A stretch of 25,956 nucleotides of DNA from Sporomusa silvacetica DSM 10669 (GTDB lineage Bacteria > Bacillota > Negativicutes > Sporomusales > Sporomusaceae), in the NCBI RefSeq assembly GCF_002257705.1, contig NZ_LSLK01000008.1:1-25956 (forward strand). The letters are read 5' to 3'. Within the stretch, counting starts at the first letter, position 1. Each line of letters opens with the position of its first letter. This document shows, one piece after another, positions 14,587 to 22,524 of the stretch. The position numbers and the translations under genes were made by a program. A model generated the notes under the pieces. That model ran no database searches. It was given only the letters and a program-made list of their open reading frames with translations, and was not told where the DNA came from.

Positions 14587-14634
14587 ATCACCACCTCCTA
14601 ACTTAATAGATTAAAACATTGAAAAGCATATCGA

Positions 14635-15852
14635 TTATTGTGTTCTCTTCGAGGAAAATGGCTGCCCCATGTCTGTAGCCTTTTGTTTCAACTCGGCTTT
14701 GAGATCGCTAATAGGCATTTCTCTTATTGGCAAATAACAAATCGTAGCAATAACGCTCAAAAGGATTGTCATTATCCAGACAGTCTGATAAGAACCAGTA
14801 CGATCAAATAAAATTCCTCCAAGCCATCCTCCCATGAAACTGCCGATTTGGTGCATAACAAATACAATCCCGGAAAGCGTTGAAAGATACCTTACTCCAA
14901 AAACACTTGCCAATACTCCATTCGTCAATGGGACTGTTCCTAACCATATAAGACCGATTACCCCTGAAAAGACATATATCGATGTCTGGCTAAGTGGTGT
15001 TATTATAAACACCGTGATTACAATAGCACGAAGCAAAAATATTAAGCTCAACAAATATTGCTTTGGATACTTCCCACCTAAATATCCAGCGAGATAGGAA
15101 CCAATCATATTAGAAAAGCCGATAATTGCCAACGCGTTTGCAGCAGTTGTTAAAGACAACCCATGATCTTGAATAAATGCCGCAAAATGAGTAAGAATGA
15201 AAACCACCTGAAAACCGCAGACAGAAAATCCAAGGCCTAATAGCCAAAAGTCCCGATGTTGAAAAGCTTCTGACAGTGCCGCTTTTGTGTCACGTTTTTC
15301 ATTGGAAAAATCTTTCCTTTCCGTAAGCCCCCAAGAAAGAGGAAACATCAAAGCACAGGTAATTGCTAGAACAATTAAAGCCTCAAACCATCCCAAAGAC
15401 TTTATTAAAAACTGACTATACGGTAATATAGCAAACATTCCAAATGAAGCACCAGTTCCGGCAATACCCAGCACCAAACTTCGTTTGCTTGGATCAAATG
15501 TCCGGCCTAGAGCACCAAATATAACAGCAAAACTGCTTCCGCCAATACCTATTCCTATGAGCATTCCGGCACTGAGAGTTAAGCCTACCCCCGTTGTAGA
15601 ATTGGCCATAAATACAAGTCCAAACACATATGCTACAGCACCGATAAGCAAAGCTTTACTTGCACCGTATCTGTCAGCGATCCATCCGGTAAACGGTTGA
15701 GTAATCCCCCATGCAAGGTTCTGCAAAGCTAGAGCAAAGGCAAACGTTTCCCTACTGTATCCTATATCAACACTCATTGGTTTTAAGAAAATCCCGAAAC
15801 ATTGTCTGAAGCCAAGTGAAAGAGCTAAGATGATGCTACCACAAACCAGCAT
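14635..15852 (-). CDS. Major facilitator superfamily transporter
   Basis: About 405 aa with the twelve hydrophobic segments of an MFS carrier in the inner membrane. The MFS motif A is seen as GWIADRYGASKAL between helices 2 and 3; helix 1 reads CGSIILALSLGFRQCFGIFL and helix 7 onwards follows a charged central loop (about 180-195). The closest style is the oxalate/formate-like or monocarboxylate-like MFS branch; substrate unknown. The ATG at 15852 has no ribosome binding site and the frame is open about 20 codons further upstream (SVSNRVFTPSPIV) without a good start, so the N-terminus may be slightly cut or the start altered. A 54-aa gene follows. Confidence 0.85.
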   Translation of the reverse strand: MLVCGSIILALSLGFRQCFGIFLKPMSVDIGYSRETFAFALALQNLAWGITQPFTGWIADRYGASKALLIGAVAYVFGLVFMANSTTGVGLTLSAGMLIGIGIGGSSFAVIFGALGRTFDPSKRSLVLGIAGTGASFGMFAILPYSQFLIKSLGWFEALIVLAITCALMFPLSWGLTERKDFSNEKRDTKAALSEAFQHRDFWLLGLGFSVCGFQVVFILTHFAAFIQDHGLSLTTAANALAIIGFSNMIGSYLAGYLGGKYPKQYLLSLIFLLRAIVITVFIITPLSQTSIYVFSGVIGLIWLGTVPLTNGVLASVFGVRYLSTLSGIVFVMHQIGSFMGGWLGGILFDRTGSYQTVWIMTILLSVIATICYLPIREMPISDLKAELKQKATDMGQPFSSKRTQ

Positions 15853-16045
15853 TACAATAGGGGAAGGAGTAAAAACCCGATTACTTACAGATATGCAATA
15901 CTTTCTTTCTTACTCTGATATTCTCTCGAAAACCCGAGATGTTATACAGAGCAAGGTATTTAACCTGGTTTTTTTTATTTTTTCAGCAAGTAGCGTCCTA
16001 AAAAAACAACTTGACAAATTAAAATCATCCCCAACTCTTCCAAAT

Positions 16046-16402
16046 CTACAAACCGCCACGCCGCTTTTTCAAAGTTAAAGGTTCACTTTGCACGTGATCA
16101 AGCTGGTAAATTCCAAATACCAACCCTGATGCAAATAAGCAAAACATACCAGCGATAATAACTGTTATTTCATAATCACCTAGCCAAGAGTGTAAAGCGC
16201 CACCCCCATAGATGATAAAAAATTACAGAACCCAACGCGCGGGGCAACAACAAAAGGGACAGTCCTATGATTACGCCGATAGCCGACAAACGAACAATAG
16301 TTTTCCACATCATTTCTGTCGGTGTTGTCAACAAAGTTATAATCCGGTTAAGATAAAACTCGCTTATCTTCCAAGCTATAGAGGGAGAGAATTAGTATAC
16401 AT
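16046..16402 (-). pseudogene. Two-helix membrane protein with frameshifts
   Basis: An excellent start (AGGAGGTCAAATATG, ATG 16402) gives MYTNSLP and then a stop. In a second frame the sequence continues KISEFYLNRIITLLTTPTEM and a membrane helix VIIGLSLLLLPRAL; in a third frame it reads YGGGALHSWLGDYEITVIIA followed by GMFCLFASGLVFGIYQ, a second helix, to a stop at 16046-16048. Two frameshifts (near 16380 and 16212) repair it to a protein of about 115 aa. It may instead be two ends of a larger transporter joined by a deletion. It lies just upstream of the MFS gene on the same strand. Confidence 0.55.
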
Positions 16403-16661
16403 ATTTGACCTCCTATTCAATTTTTATAATCTTGCCAATACAAAATTTTCTTCACATTCAAACTCTTTGTTTTTTGCCCTTTAATATATATAAACGGAAA
16501 ATACCCTAAAAAGGATACACCGAATTGTTTAAAATACAAAAACACCTACCGACTTAGTCAGTGTTCTTAGTGATAATCGTGGGTCTCTTAGGTTCGCAGA
16601 CCAATCTTCCACAACAATCTGTTCGGTAAAAATCACAGTTTGCTAAAAGCAGTTCTTTTAG
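16403..16661. other. Intergenic, unannotated
   Basis: AT-rich, no gene seen. It would hold the promoter of the minus-strand membrane gene. A weak GGTCT/AGACC inverted repeat lies around 16580-16602. Confidence 0.3.
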
Positions 16662-17255
16662 CTTTTGCTTCGCTCGGTTCACTTTCTTCTCCCCCATCTC
16701 AAGCCTTTTATGAATCAATATCCTGAAATACAAATAAAAATTATCAACAAAACTACTTTGGACACCTTAACACAGATTGACCAGGGAATTATTGATTTTG
16801 GCATTATCAGTCGTCTTTCTAACCCCAGTTCTTATACCTTTATGAAACTAGCCGATATTCAAGATATTTTTGTTGCCAAAGAAGAATATCTCAAAACACT
16901 ACACATTACCCAGCCTAACGATATCTTCGCCAAAGGCATATTTATGCTACTGGAGGCCGATAACATTACACGCCAGTACATCGATCACTTTTTTATTGAA
17001 AATAATATCTTGATAAAACCCGAAATCGAAATCAATACTATGGACTTTCTGATCGAGTTTGCGAAAATCGGCTTAGGTATATCGGTTGTCATAAAAAGTT
17101 TTGTAGAAAAAGAGCTTACTACAGGAACCCTTATTGAAATTCCTGTATCGCCACCAATCCCCCCGCGTTCTGTTGGCATTATTTACGATAAGAATAGGCC
17201 CCTATCAATCACTGCGCAAACTTTTCTTTCCTATTTTAAGATATTGACTGAATGA
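16662..17255 (+). pseudogene. LysR-family regulator, effector-binding domain only
   Basis: The frame opens after a stop at 16659-16661 and reads RSVHFLLPHLKPFMNQYPEI onwards, which is the start of the LysR substrate-binding domain; it continues with IDQGIIDFGIISR, VAKEEYL, and FAKIGLGISVVIKSFVEKEL to the end of the domain at 17255. The whole N-terminal helix-turn-helix and linker (about 90 residues) are missing and there is no ribosome binding site, so it cannot act as a regulator. The 5' break lies near 16650. Confidence 0.8.
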
Positions 17256-17282
17256 ATACTTGTGTTTGGGTGAGATTTGGAT

Positions 17283-17438
17283 TTATCTGTTTATTCCTCT
17301 TAATATTATATGATATATTCCACTATTACTTTTCTTCCGGGCAGTTCGCGGCATTTCACTCACCTACTTTACGTTTCCCCTTGTTTCCCCTAATGCTTTA
17401 AGGTATCAATAACTTAACTCTATCTTCATCATCCTCAG
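17283..17438 (-). pseudogene. Scrambled fragments of the RAYT transposase
   Basis: 17283-17373 matches the first part of the intact transposase gene (minus-strand MPRTARKKSNSGIYHI), and 17391-17438 matches a more internal coding part (about 23177-23223) but now lies on the N-terminal side, so order is reversed relative to the intact gene. One base is deleted in the second piece. These are leftovers of at least two insertions or a rearrangement. Confidence 0.8.
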
Positions 17439-17449
17439 AGAAAACAAGA

Positions 17450-17516
17450 GGACAGGGAATTTGTTTCTGTGTTTCTGTTTTATGAAAAACAGAGAAAAAA
17501 AACAAATCCCCTGTCC
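17450..17516. repeat. REP-like palindrome
   Basis: GGACAGGGAATTTGT and its near-complement ACAAATCCCCTGTCC bracket a T-rich/A-rich core with an inner GTTTCTGTTTT/AAAACAGA pairing. It matches the arms of REP elements mobilised by RAYT proteins but with a different head sequence from the GGGACGGTT ends at 22521-23378. Confidence 0.65.
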
Positions 17517-17518
17517 CC

Positions 17519-17818
17519 GTGTTTCTTCCGTGTTTCTGCTCAACCAACAAACTTGCTCAACTCGCCGGAATTGGACAGGCAACTTTACGCGATATTGAGA
17601 TCGGTAAAAAGAATCCCAATGTTACAACCTTAGAAAAGATTTGCCAGGCCCTTGATATATCATTAGGCGAATTTTTCACAGAAGCTAAACCCATCTCAGT
17701 AATTCATGAGGAGAATGAAAGATACAATCTTCCTGATGAAGTGAAAAAAGAAATTGCTTTAATTGAAGAATTCGTGCTTTATAAGCATGGAATTAAGAGA
17801 CCGAAAGATAGAAAGTAA
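17519..17818 (+). pseudogene. XRE-family helix-turn-helix regulator, 5' end replaced
   Basis: From about 17548 the frame encodes KLAQLAGIGQATLRDIEIGK, KNPNVTTLEKICQALDISLG and EFF, which is helices 2 to 5 of an XRE/Cro DNA-binding domain, followed by a 50-residue acidic-then-basic tail ending YKHGIKRPKDRK. The first helix of the domain is missing: the upstream codons (MFLPCFCSTN from a GTG) come from REP sequence at 17450-17530, and no ribosome binding site is present. Insertion or recombination at the REP removed the real start. Confidence 0.7.
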
Positions 17819-17894
17819 TGTCCCGAATAGGAGAAATAGAAATCACAGCTTGCTGATCGAAATAAGTGAATGGAAAAATGATTTAAGTGCTATT

Positions 17895-17949
17895 AAAAAG
17901 CCATGCGTAAAGCAGTCGGATAATCCGGCTGCTTTACGCATGGCTTTTT
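17895..17949. terminator. Strong bidirectional terminator
   Basis: A perfect 21-bp stem AAAAAGCCATGCGTAAAGCAG with its complement around a short CGGATAATCCGG-containing loop. It serves the XRE gene and the minus-strand two-component genes. Confidence 0.9.
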
Positions 17950-17985
17950 GTAGAATTAAACAAATGAACACGGGGTAACGCTTTT

Positions 17986-18032
17986 TCTCTTATCATATCA
18001 TAGAAAGTTAGGAAACACTTGAACCGTCTCCG
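17986..18032. repeat. Remnant of RAYT element outer end
   Basis: Matches the upstream flank of the intact RAYT element (about 23320-23367: CTCTTATCATATCATAGAAA and GTTAGGAAAC), then ends in a decayed GAACCGTCTC in place of GAACCGTCCC. Confidence 0.75.
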
Positions 18033-18072
18033 CGAGTCTCACCTTGTATCGCATCCTCCGAATGCTAGTGTG

Positions 18073-18756
18073 CTAGGAATTAAAGCGATAGCCCGTTCCC
18101 CAAAGTGTTTCAATGAACTCTGGGGAAGCTGGGTCTTTTTCAATTTTTTTGCGGATTTTTTGGATATGGACAGCGACTGTGGCAGTCTCGCCGTAATACT
18201 CGTCGCCCCAAATAATGTCGAAAATATGCGTTTTGGTAAAAACTATATTCGGATTAGTCGCCAAGAATAATAACAGTTCATATTCTTTGGCGGTCAATTG
18301 AACGTTTTGGCCATTAACCGTGACTTTATGGGAAGCGGTGTTAATTTCGAGGCCCTTGTGTTGAATGACCTCAGAAATAGCATGCCCTTTGAGACGCTCA
18401 TAACGCTTGATATGAGATTTAATTCGTGCTATCAATTCAGCTGGGCTAAATGGCTTAGTCAAATAATCATCGGCCCCGAAGTCCAAACCTCTGATTTTAT
18501 CAATATCATCGCTGCGAGCGGAAACAACAATGACTGGTATCTCTAATTTTTTGCGAATTTCCCGGATGATTTCAAAACCGTCTTTATGGGGCAGCATCAA
18601 ATCTACGACAATAACGTCATATATACCCGAAAGGGCTTTTTTTAGACCTTGAAGTCCATCTTGAATGATTTCTGCATTATAGTTGTGTAATTGCAGATAG
18701 TCACGCTCAAGCTCAGCAATGTCGATATCGTCTTCAATGATTAATACTTGTTTCAT
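18073..18756 (-). CDS. OmpR-family response regulator
   Basis: A 227-aa regulator: receiver domain with acidic pocket Glu8-Asp9-Asp10, phosphoryl-acceptor Asp52 (VIVVDLMLP) and Lys101 (YLTKPF), then a winged-helix DNA-binding domain (about 130-227) with LTAKEYELLLFLA, and AVHIQKIRKKIEKD followed by LWGTGYRF. It overlaps the end of the kinase gene by 23 bases, so the two are translationally coupled, with the kinase first. Ribosome binding site AGGAGGTG lies inside the kinase gene. Likely target: the promoter of the His/Cys-rich gene at 20016-20666, where 11-bp spaced repeats are seen. Confidence 0.95.
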   Translation of the reverse strand: MKQVLIIEDDIDIAELERDYLQLHNYNAEIIQDGLQGLKKALSGIYDVIVVDLMLPHKDGFEIIREIRKKLEIPVIVVSARSDDIDKIRGLDFGADDYLTKPFSPAELIARIKSHIKRYERLKGHAISEVIQHKGLEINTASHKVTVNGQNVQLTAKEYELLLFLATNPNIVFTKTHIFDIIWGDEYYGETATVAVHIQKIRKKIEKDPASPEFIETLWGTGYRFNS

Positions 18757-19912
18757 GACGTGAGGTCACCTCCTTATCCTCCAAAACCGGGAGCATAATT
18801 GTAAAGCAAGTGCTTTGGGCTTCTAAGCTGGAAACGGTAATTTTCCCGTGATGCGCCTCAATAAGTTCCCGAGCTATGGCTAGTCCTAAGCCGGTGCATT
18901 CATAGTCTTTCTTGCGTTCCGTGTCAATGCGATAGAAGCGGTCAAAGATAAAGGGAAGCTTATCGGCAGCTATTCCGTGGCCGTTGTCTTCTATATCCAG
19001 ACAGATAAACTGGTTTTGCCGATACATTGTTATTTTTATGGATAGATTATTCTCCGGACCATGTTTGACGGCATTGCTGATTATATTGTTAAAGGCCTGA
19101 TGAAATCTCTTGCCGTCAAGCATTACAAAATCGCAATGCTCTAGTTGGTCAACATATTGAAATTCGATATTTTTTTCTTCCAAATCAAATTTATATTCTT
19201 CCATAAAATCTTTCATAAACGGGCGAATAGATACATTTTCAAAGGAAAAATTCAATTTTTGCATCTCGAGTTTTGAAAAAAGGAACAAATCATCAATAAG
19301 TTTATTGATGTACACGATATTATGATGGATGGTTTTTAGGTACTTATCCTGATCACCCTCATTTTTAATACTCCCATCCAGTAAAGCCTCAATATAACCT
19401 TGAATTGCCGTTATTGGCGTTTTTAAATCATGTGAAATATTAGCAATTAGTGTTTTGCGATTTTCTTCATACTCAGTTTGCAGTTTCTCACTGTCATACA
19501 ATTTTTGCGCCATTTCGTTAAAAGAAAAAATCAACAGACCGAGATCATTAGCTGTTTGACACTCTACTTTTACATTATAGTTTCCTTTGGCAATTTCATC
19601 TAAGCCCAGTTTGAGTTTTTCGATAGGGGCAAAGATTCTTTTTTCTAAACGCAGCAGGAAAATAAACTGGAATATTTCTTTAATACAGATTAGGGCGGCA
19701 AAAAAGAGTCCAATTCCTTTGAACCCCACCCAACTAAATAATAGATACAAAATCAGAATATTGAATAGAACAAAGGCCGGACGAAAATAGCGAAAATAAC
19801 GATGGTATTTTTGAAACTCATGGTGATGATGGGAATGTATCATGCGAAGTTTCATGAGAAATATATCTTCGCAATTTTTGTCTGAAGTATGGGGATATCG
19901 GCATTTAAACAT
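18734..19912 (-). CDS. Histidine kinase with His-rich N-terminus
   Basis: A 392-aa sensor kinase starting at ATG 19912 after AGGTG. The cytoplasmic N-terminal tail carries Cys4, Cys14 and a His cluster MIHSHHHHEFQKYHRYF (about 24-40). Two adjacent membrane helices follow (about 44-62 and 66-88) with almost no external loop, the layout of intramembrane-sensing kinases. Then HAMP-like region, phospho-acceptor His161 (NISHDLKTP), N-box Asn280 (NNIISNAVKHG), DNGHGI (309-314) and GLGLA (341-345). With no outside domain and a His-rich tail, it may sense a metal in the cytoplasm or an envelope change; this is inference. Its gene lies between the His/Cys-rich gene and its cognate regulator. Confidence 0.9.
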   Translation of the reverse strand: MFKCRYPHTSDKNCEDIFLMKLRMIHSHHHHEFQKYHRYFRYFRPAFVLFNILILYLLFSWVGFKGIGLFFAALICIKEIFQFIFLLRLEKRIFAPIEKLKLGLDEIAKGNYNVKVECQTANDLGLLIFSFNEMAQKLYDSEKLQTEYEENRKTLIANISHDLKTPITAIQGYIEALLDGSIKNEGDQDKYLKTIHHNIVYINKLIDDLFLFSKLEMQKLNFSFENVSIRPFMKDFMEEYKFDLEEKNIEFQYVDQLEHCDFVMLDGKRFHQAFNNIISNAVKHGPENNLSIKITMYRQNQFICLDIEDNGHGIAADKLPFIFDRFYRIDTERKKDYECTGLGLAIARELIEAHHGKITVSSLEAQSTCFTIMLPVLEDKEVTSRHETSINH

Positions 19913-19944
19913 ATAAATCACCTGTGTTTTCTTTATATAACTAC

Positions 19945-19974
19945 ATTATATTGCAAAAGACTAAACAGGCGCAA
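19945..19974 (-). promoter_or_regulatory. Promoter of the kinase-regulator genes
   Basis: Minus-strand -10 TATAAT (19945-19950) and -35 TTGCGC (19969-19974) at 18-base spacing. The -35 lies in the stem of the terminator of the preceding gene. Confidence 0.5.
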
Positions 19975-19997
19975 AACATTATTTTTGTTTGCGCCTG
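19966..19997 (-). terminator. Terminator of the His/Cys-rich protein gene
   Basis: Stem CAGGCGCAAA/TTTGCGCCTG followed on the minus strand by TTTAGTCTTTTGC. The partial T-run may allow some read-through into the kinase gene. Confidence 0.65.
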
Positions 19998-20015
19998 GTA
20001 ACACTACAATAATCT

Positions 20016-20666
20016 TTATTGCTCGTTAAGCTGTAATTCAGCGTTGATGCTTAGACTATGCTGTTCGTCTTGCTCATTATGCTGTGTGCCTTCAAAGATA
20101 ATCACAATTTTCTCAATTTCATTGTCTTTATTGACAGACATTGCCAAGGAGAAATTGCCCTTTTCTATAGAGCAAAGTTCTTTCACAAAGCAATGGGGGC
20201 CGTGGTTATGGCAGGAATCGGTGGAACTCATTCTTTCCTGGAGTAAAGCTTTAATATCTTCGGGCAGCTCGGTTATCTCCAAGGTAACAAGAGTAGTCTT
20301 ATCGCTTTGTTCTTCCGCTTTAAGGCTGTTTAAGAGATGCAATATAAAAGCGAGTTTCGTAAGCTTTTTCTTTAGGCCTCCGCAACTGCCAGGATGCATA
20401 TGCTTAAATAGTTTATGGTGCTGGCCACCGTGACAAAGGTTGGTAAATTCGGTAATGCTTTGATGTTTTACTTGCTTGCCCTCATAATCTACTTCAGTAG
20501 TGATATTGGCCTTAGTCTGCTTAGTCAGCAGATTTTTTTCGAATTCGTTTTTTACATAAAAAATTCGCGCTTGGTCTTTTTGTACTTGGCCTGTTGCTAC
20601 ACCCCGCAAAACATCCTTTTCTCGCAGTGTATTGACTACATCATACAATAATTTGATTTTATTCAT
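20016..20666 (-). CDS. His/Cys-rich conserved hypothetical protein (216 aa)
   Basis: Starts at ATG 20666 after a perfect AAGGAGG; a longer frame to 20714 runs through that site and is rejected. No signal peptide or membrane helix, so cytoplasmic. Two metal-ligand clusters are visible: NLCHGGQHHKLFKHMHPGSC (Cys78, His79, His83, His84, His88, His91, Cys95) and SCHNHGPHCFVKELC (Cys152, His153, His155, His158, Cys159, Cys165). They are separated by a helix and a beta strand, and the C-terminus is acidic. I do not know a named family; I recall similar hypothetical proteins next to two-component genes in Sporomusa-like bacteria. Metal binding is inferred from the clusters. Its promoter has repeats suited to the neighbouring OmpR-type regulator. 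Confidence 0.75.
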   Translation of the reverse strand: MNKIKLLYDVVNTLREKDVLRGVATGQVQKDQARIFYVKNEFEKNLLTKQTKANITTEVDYEGKQVKHQSITEFTNLCHGGQHHKLFKHMHPGSCGGLKKKLTKLAFILHLLNSLKAEEQSDKTTLVTLEITELPEDIKALLQERMSSTDSCHNHGPHCFVKELCSIEKGNFSLAMSVNKDNEIEKIVIIFEGTQHNEQDEQHSLSINAELQLNEQ

Positions 20667-20699
20667 CTTATAATAACCTCCTTGAGTTGTTATGAGCTT

Positions 20700-20753
20700 A
20701 TTATAAGGAAGCAATATAAAGCGGCTTTAAAAGATTTATAAAATTTTTATAAA
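20700..20753 (-). promoter_or_regulatory. Promoter with three 11-bp spaced repeats
   Basis: Minus-strand -10 TATAAT at 20700-20705. Upstream and overlapping the -35 region lie TTTAAAG (20725-20731), TTTATAA (20736-20742) and TTTATAA (20747-20753), exactly 11 bases apart, the usual spacing of tandem half-sites for OmpR/PhoP-type regulators. The -35 itself (AAAGCC) is poor, as in activated promoters. Confidence 0.5.
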
Positions 20754-20866
20754 AATGCATATAACATTTCATAAAATAATCCAGTGACGGGCCATGCAAT
20801 TAAGGTAACGAGAAGTACAGGGGGAAGTGCCAGAGACCAGCTAATTAAAGTCAAGTCAAATTCTTA
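20747..20866 (-). pseudogene. Membrane-protein C-terminal remnant
   Basis: Minus frame with stop at 20747-20749 encodes EFDLTLISWSLALPPVLLVT then LIAWPVTGLFYEMLYAFL, one or two hydrophobic helices. The FDLT.ISW...FYE pattern faintly recalls the end of DUF975-type membrane proteins. No start codon; the sequence upstream is unrelated. Its tail now forms part of the promoter of the His/Cys-rich gene. Confidence 0.4.
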
Positions 20867-20963
20867 ATTTTTATTCAAAAGCTAAATAAGTATAGCAAAC
20901 AAGCCTTCTTCAAACTCGAGCAATTTCTAAAAAGGTGTATACCATGTTCATTTGTTTTTTTAG

Positions 20964-21170
20964 CTAAGCTGCTTTGTGTAGCTGTTTTTGATACATTTCA
21001 ACCTGCTGTTCAGGAGTAATCAAACGGAACGACTGCTTGTTTTTTAATACAGAGAATATAATGCGCAACAGCTTATTCATGACGGCTCCTAAAGCTTGCT
21101 TCTTGGTTTTCGTTTTAAGTTTTCTTTGATAATACTCATAAATTACTGAGTTAACCTGCGAACCTTTAGA
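20964..21170 (-). pseudogene. IS110-family transposase C-terminal fragment
   Basis: About 68 codons ending at 20964 (GSQVNSVIYEYYQRKLKTKT, KKQALGAVMNKLLRIIFSVL, KNKQSFRLITPEQQ) match the end of the IS116/IS110/IS902 transposase domain. The frame upstream of about 21170 runs into the neighbouring gene in another phase, so the first four-fifths of the transposase, including the DEDD catalytic part, are gone. Confidence 0.8.
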
Positions 21171-21714
21171 TTCTTTCCGGGGCAGACTTGGGGATACTGT
21201 GGGACGGAATATCCTCTGCAGGATACTCAAGCACTCGAGTTACCCTACTCATTTCCAGCGATATCTTGAATGGGAATTGAAAGGATGGAATGACGCTCAT
21301 TACACCTTCAACTTCCATACCTGGGATGATTCTGCAATTGCTAGATTCTAGGCAGTCCTGGGCAATCTGAGCCGCAATATCACAGCCAAGTACGATCACA
21401 GCATCATATTCTGCTGCATGTTTTGCTAGGTCTTTTCGGGGACCTAATGGCCACATGCAAATAATGAAGTGATGGGGTAACTTGTTACCAAATACTTCTG
21501 CTCTGATTCCGTTATTTTCAAGATATGATTTCAATTCCTGAATGTATGATTCATATACAGCGGTTCTTAAAAACTTACTAAACAGCTCTATGTAGAATTT
21601 CTTCTCTCTCACAGCGAGACTGGCGGCTGGGCAGAATCTGCAAGGTACAATTAGAACAGAATGAATCTTATGAATTTCTTTAGATATATCACGGCATTTA
21701 AGATAAAATGGCAT
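21166..21714 (-). CDS. Unrecognised protein with Cys motif (182 aa), C-terminus possibly cut by IS remnant
   Basis: Starts at ATG 21714 after AGGGGG (eight-base spacing), preferred over an ATG at 21735. The product is MPFYLKCRDISKEIHKIHSV then LIVPCRFCPAASLAVREKKF, with a CRFCPA motif, a central helical region, IICMWPLGPRK, and a Rossmann-like strand DAVIVLGCDIAAQIAQDCLE followed by Cys/Gly residues (SNCRIIPGMEVEG). Several Cys lie at strand ends, which suggests a redox or metal site. I cannot assign a family. The last 20 residues (PSHSIPKSAPERI) overlap the IS110 fragment, so the natural end may be missing. Confidence 0.5.
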   Translation of the reverse strand: MPFYLKCRDISKEIHKIHSVLIVPCRFCPAASLAVREKKFYIELFSKFLRTAVYESYIQELKSYLENNGIRAEVFGNKLPHHFIICMWPLGPRKDLAKHAAEYDAVIVLGCDIAAQIAQDCLESSNCRIIPGMEVEGVMSVIPSFQFPFKISLEMSRVTRVLEYPAEDIPSHSIPKSAPERI

Positions 21715-22079
21715 TTGTAATTCCCCCTCATCCATTTTAACGATAGTGTAGTCAGTGTCGACTTTCGCGTTGATTCTTATGTCCCCTTATTTTTGTGGCC
21801 TAATCCACAACTTTTTATCTCCACTGTCATCGGAACTATTGAAATTTTCTGTCTCCATGGCCTCGCTCTGATAAATACGTTACATTTTCCCGTTAAATCC
21901 TCGTTTATGGGCGCGGCATTAATACCTCTCCCTATACGAACTACTATTTAGCTTTTACGTAAAAGATCAACAAATTCATTAGGCGCAATTCATTGAGATT
22001 TATACAGTTTTGACTTTTTTATACGTAGGGTACTTCCAAAATAAAGTGTTAAACTTGCCATTACACGGTCAATTCCGCC
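21715..22079. other. Intergenic stretch
   Basis: No supported gene. A minus-strand tail IAPNEFVDLLRKS with stop near 21950 may be the end of a lost gene. Nothing else recognised. Confidence 0.3.
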
Positions 22080-22524
22080 TCAGCAGTTACAGCCGCAACT
22101 ACAGGATGAGCCCAAGTTTTTATCCTGTTCCTGTCCTTGCGAACCTGGAGCAACGCTTGTTTCAATTATTTCTTCAACGATCTCACCGGCATCTTGAACA
22201 AACTTAGAACATAATTTGGCAGTCAATCGCTGTTCTCGATTCATTGCTAAACCCTCATGTTTATTTAAGTCACATTGGATTAATTCTCGGCATATAATCG
22301 AACCATTACGCGATTGGAACCGATCCATAAACTCTCGGGGCCAGCGAAATGTTTCGAGCGTTTGCCCCGGAATCTTTTATATCATGTATTAGTCCCAAGA
22401 CCTTTAATGCTCCCGTAACAGCACCACAAGTTTCTCCCCGGCGTCCAATACCATCGCCAAATGTACTAGCTATTTTTATAGCAATCTCCGGATTCAACCA
22501 AAATTTCGGTCCGGGCGGATACAA
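22080..22524 (-). pseudogene. C_GCAxxG_C_C family protein, frameshifted and 5'-truncated
   Basis: The N-terminal frame (to 22306) has LNPEIAIKIASTFGDGIGRR then GETCGAVTGALKVLGL, the ETCGA.TGA motif of the C_GCAxxG_C_C family. The pattern carries on in another frame from about 22345: FMDRFQSRNGSIICRELIQC, later CSKFVQDAGEIVEEII, and a terminal Cys-rich SSCSCGCNC, stop at 22080-22082. One indel near 22340 explains this. The first part of the gene, including the leading Cys (NCAQAV-like), is missing because sequence of the RAYT element begins at 22521. The family is redox-linked and often found with Fe-S or selenium genes; function not established. Confidence 0.75.

Noticed and set aside
16540..16610. 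tRNA-like fold near the GGTCT/AGACC repeat
   Set aside because: No acceptor stem, T-loop or anticodon arm can be drawn.
22010..22207. 65-codon plus-strand frame
   Set aside because: Antisense to the C_GCAxxG remnant, no start signal.
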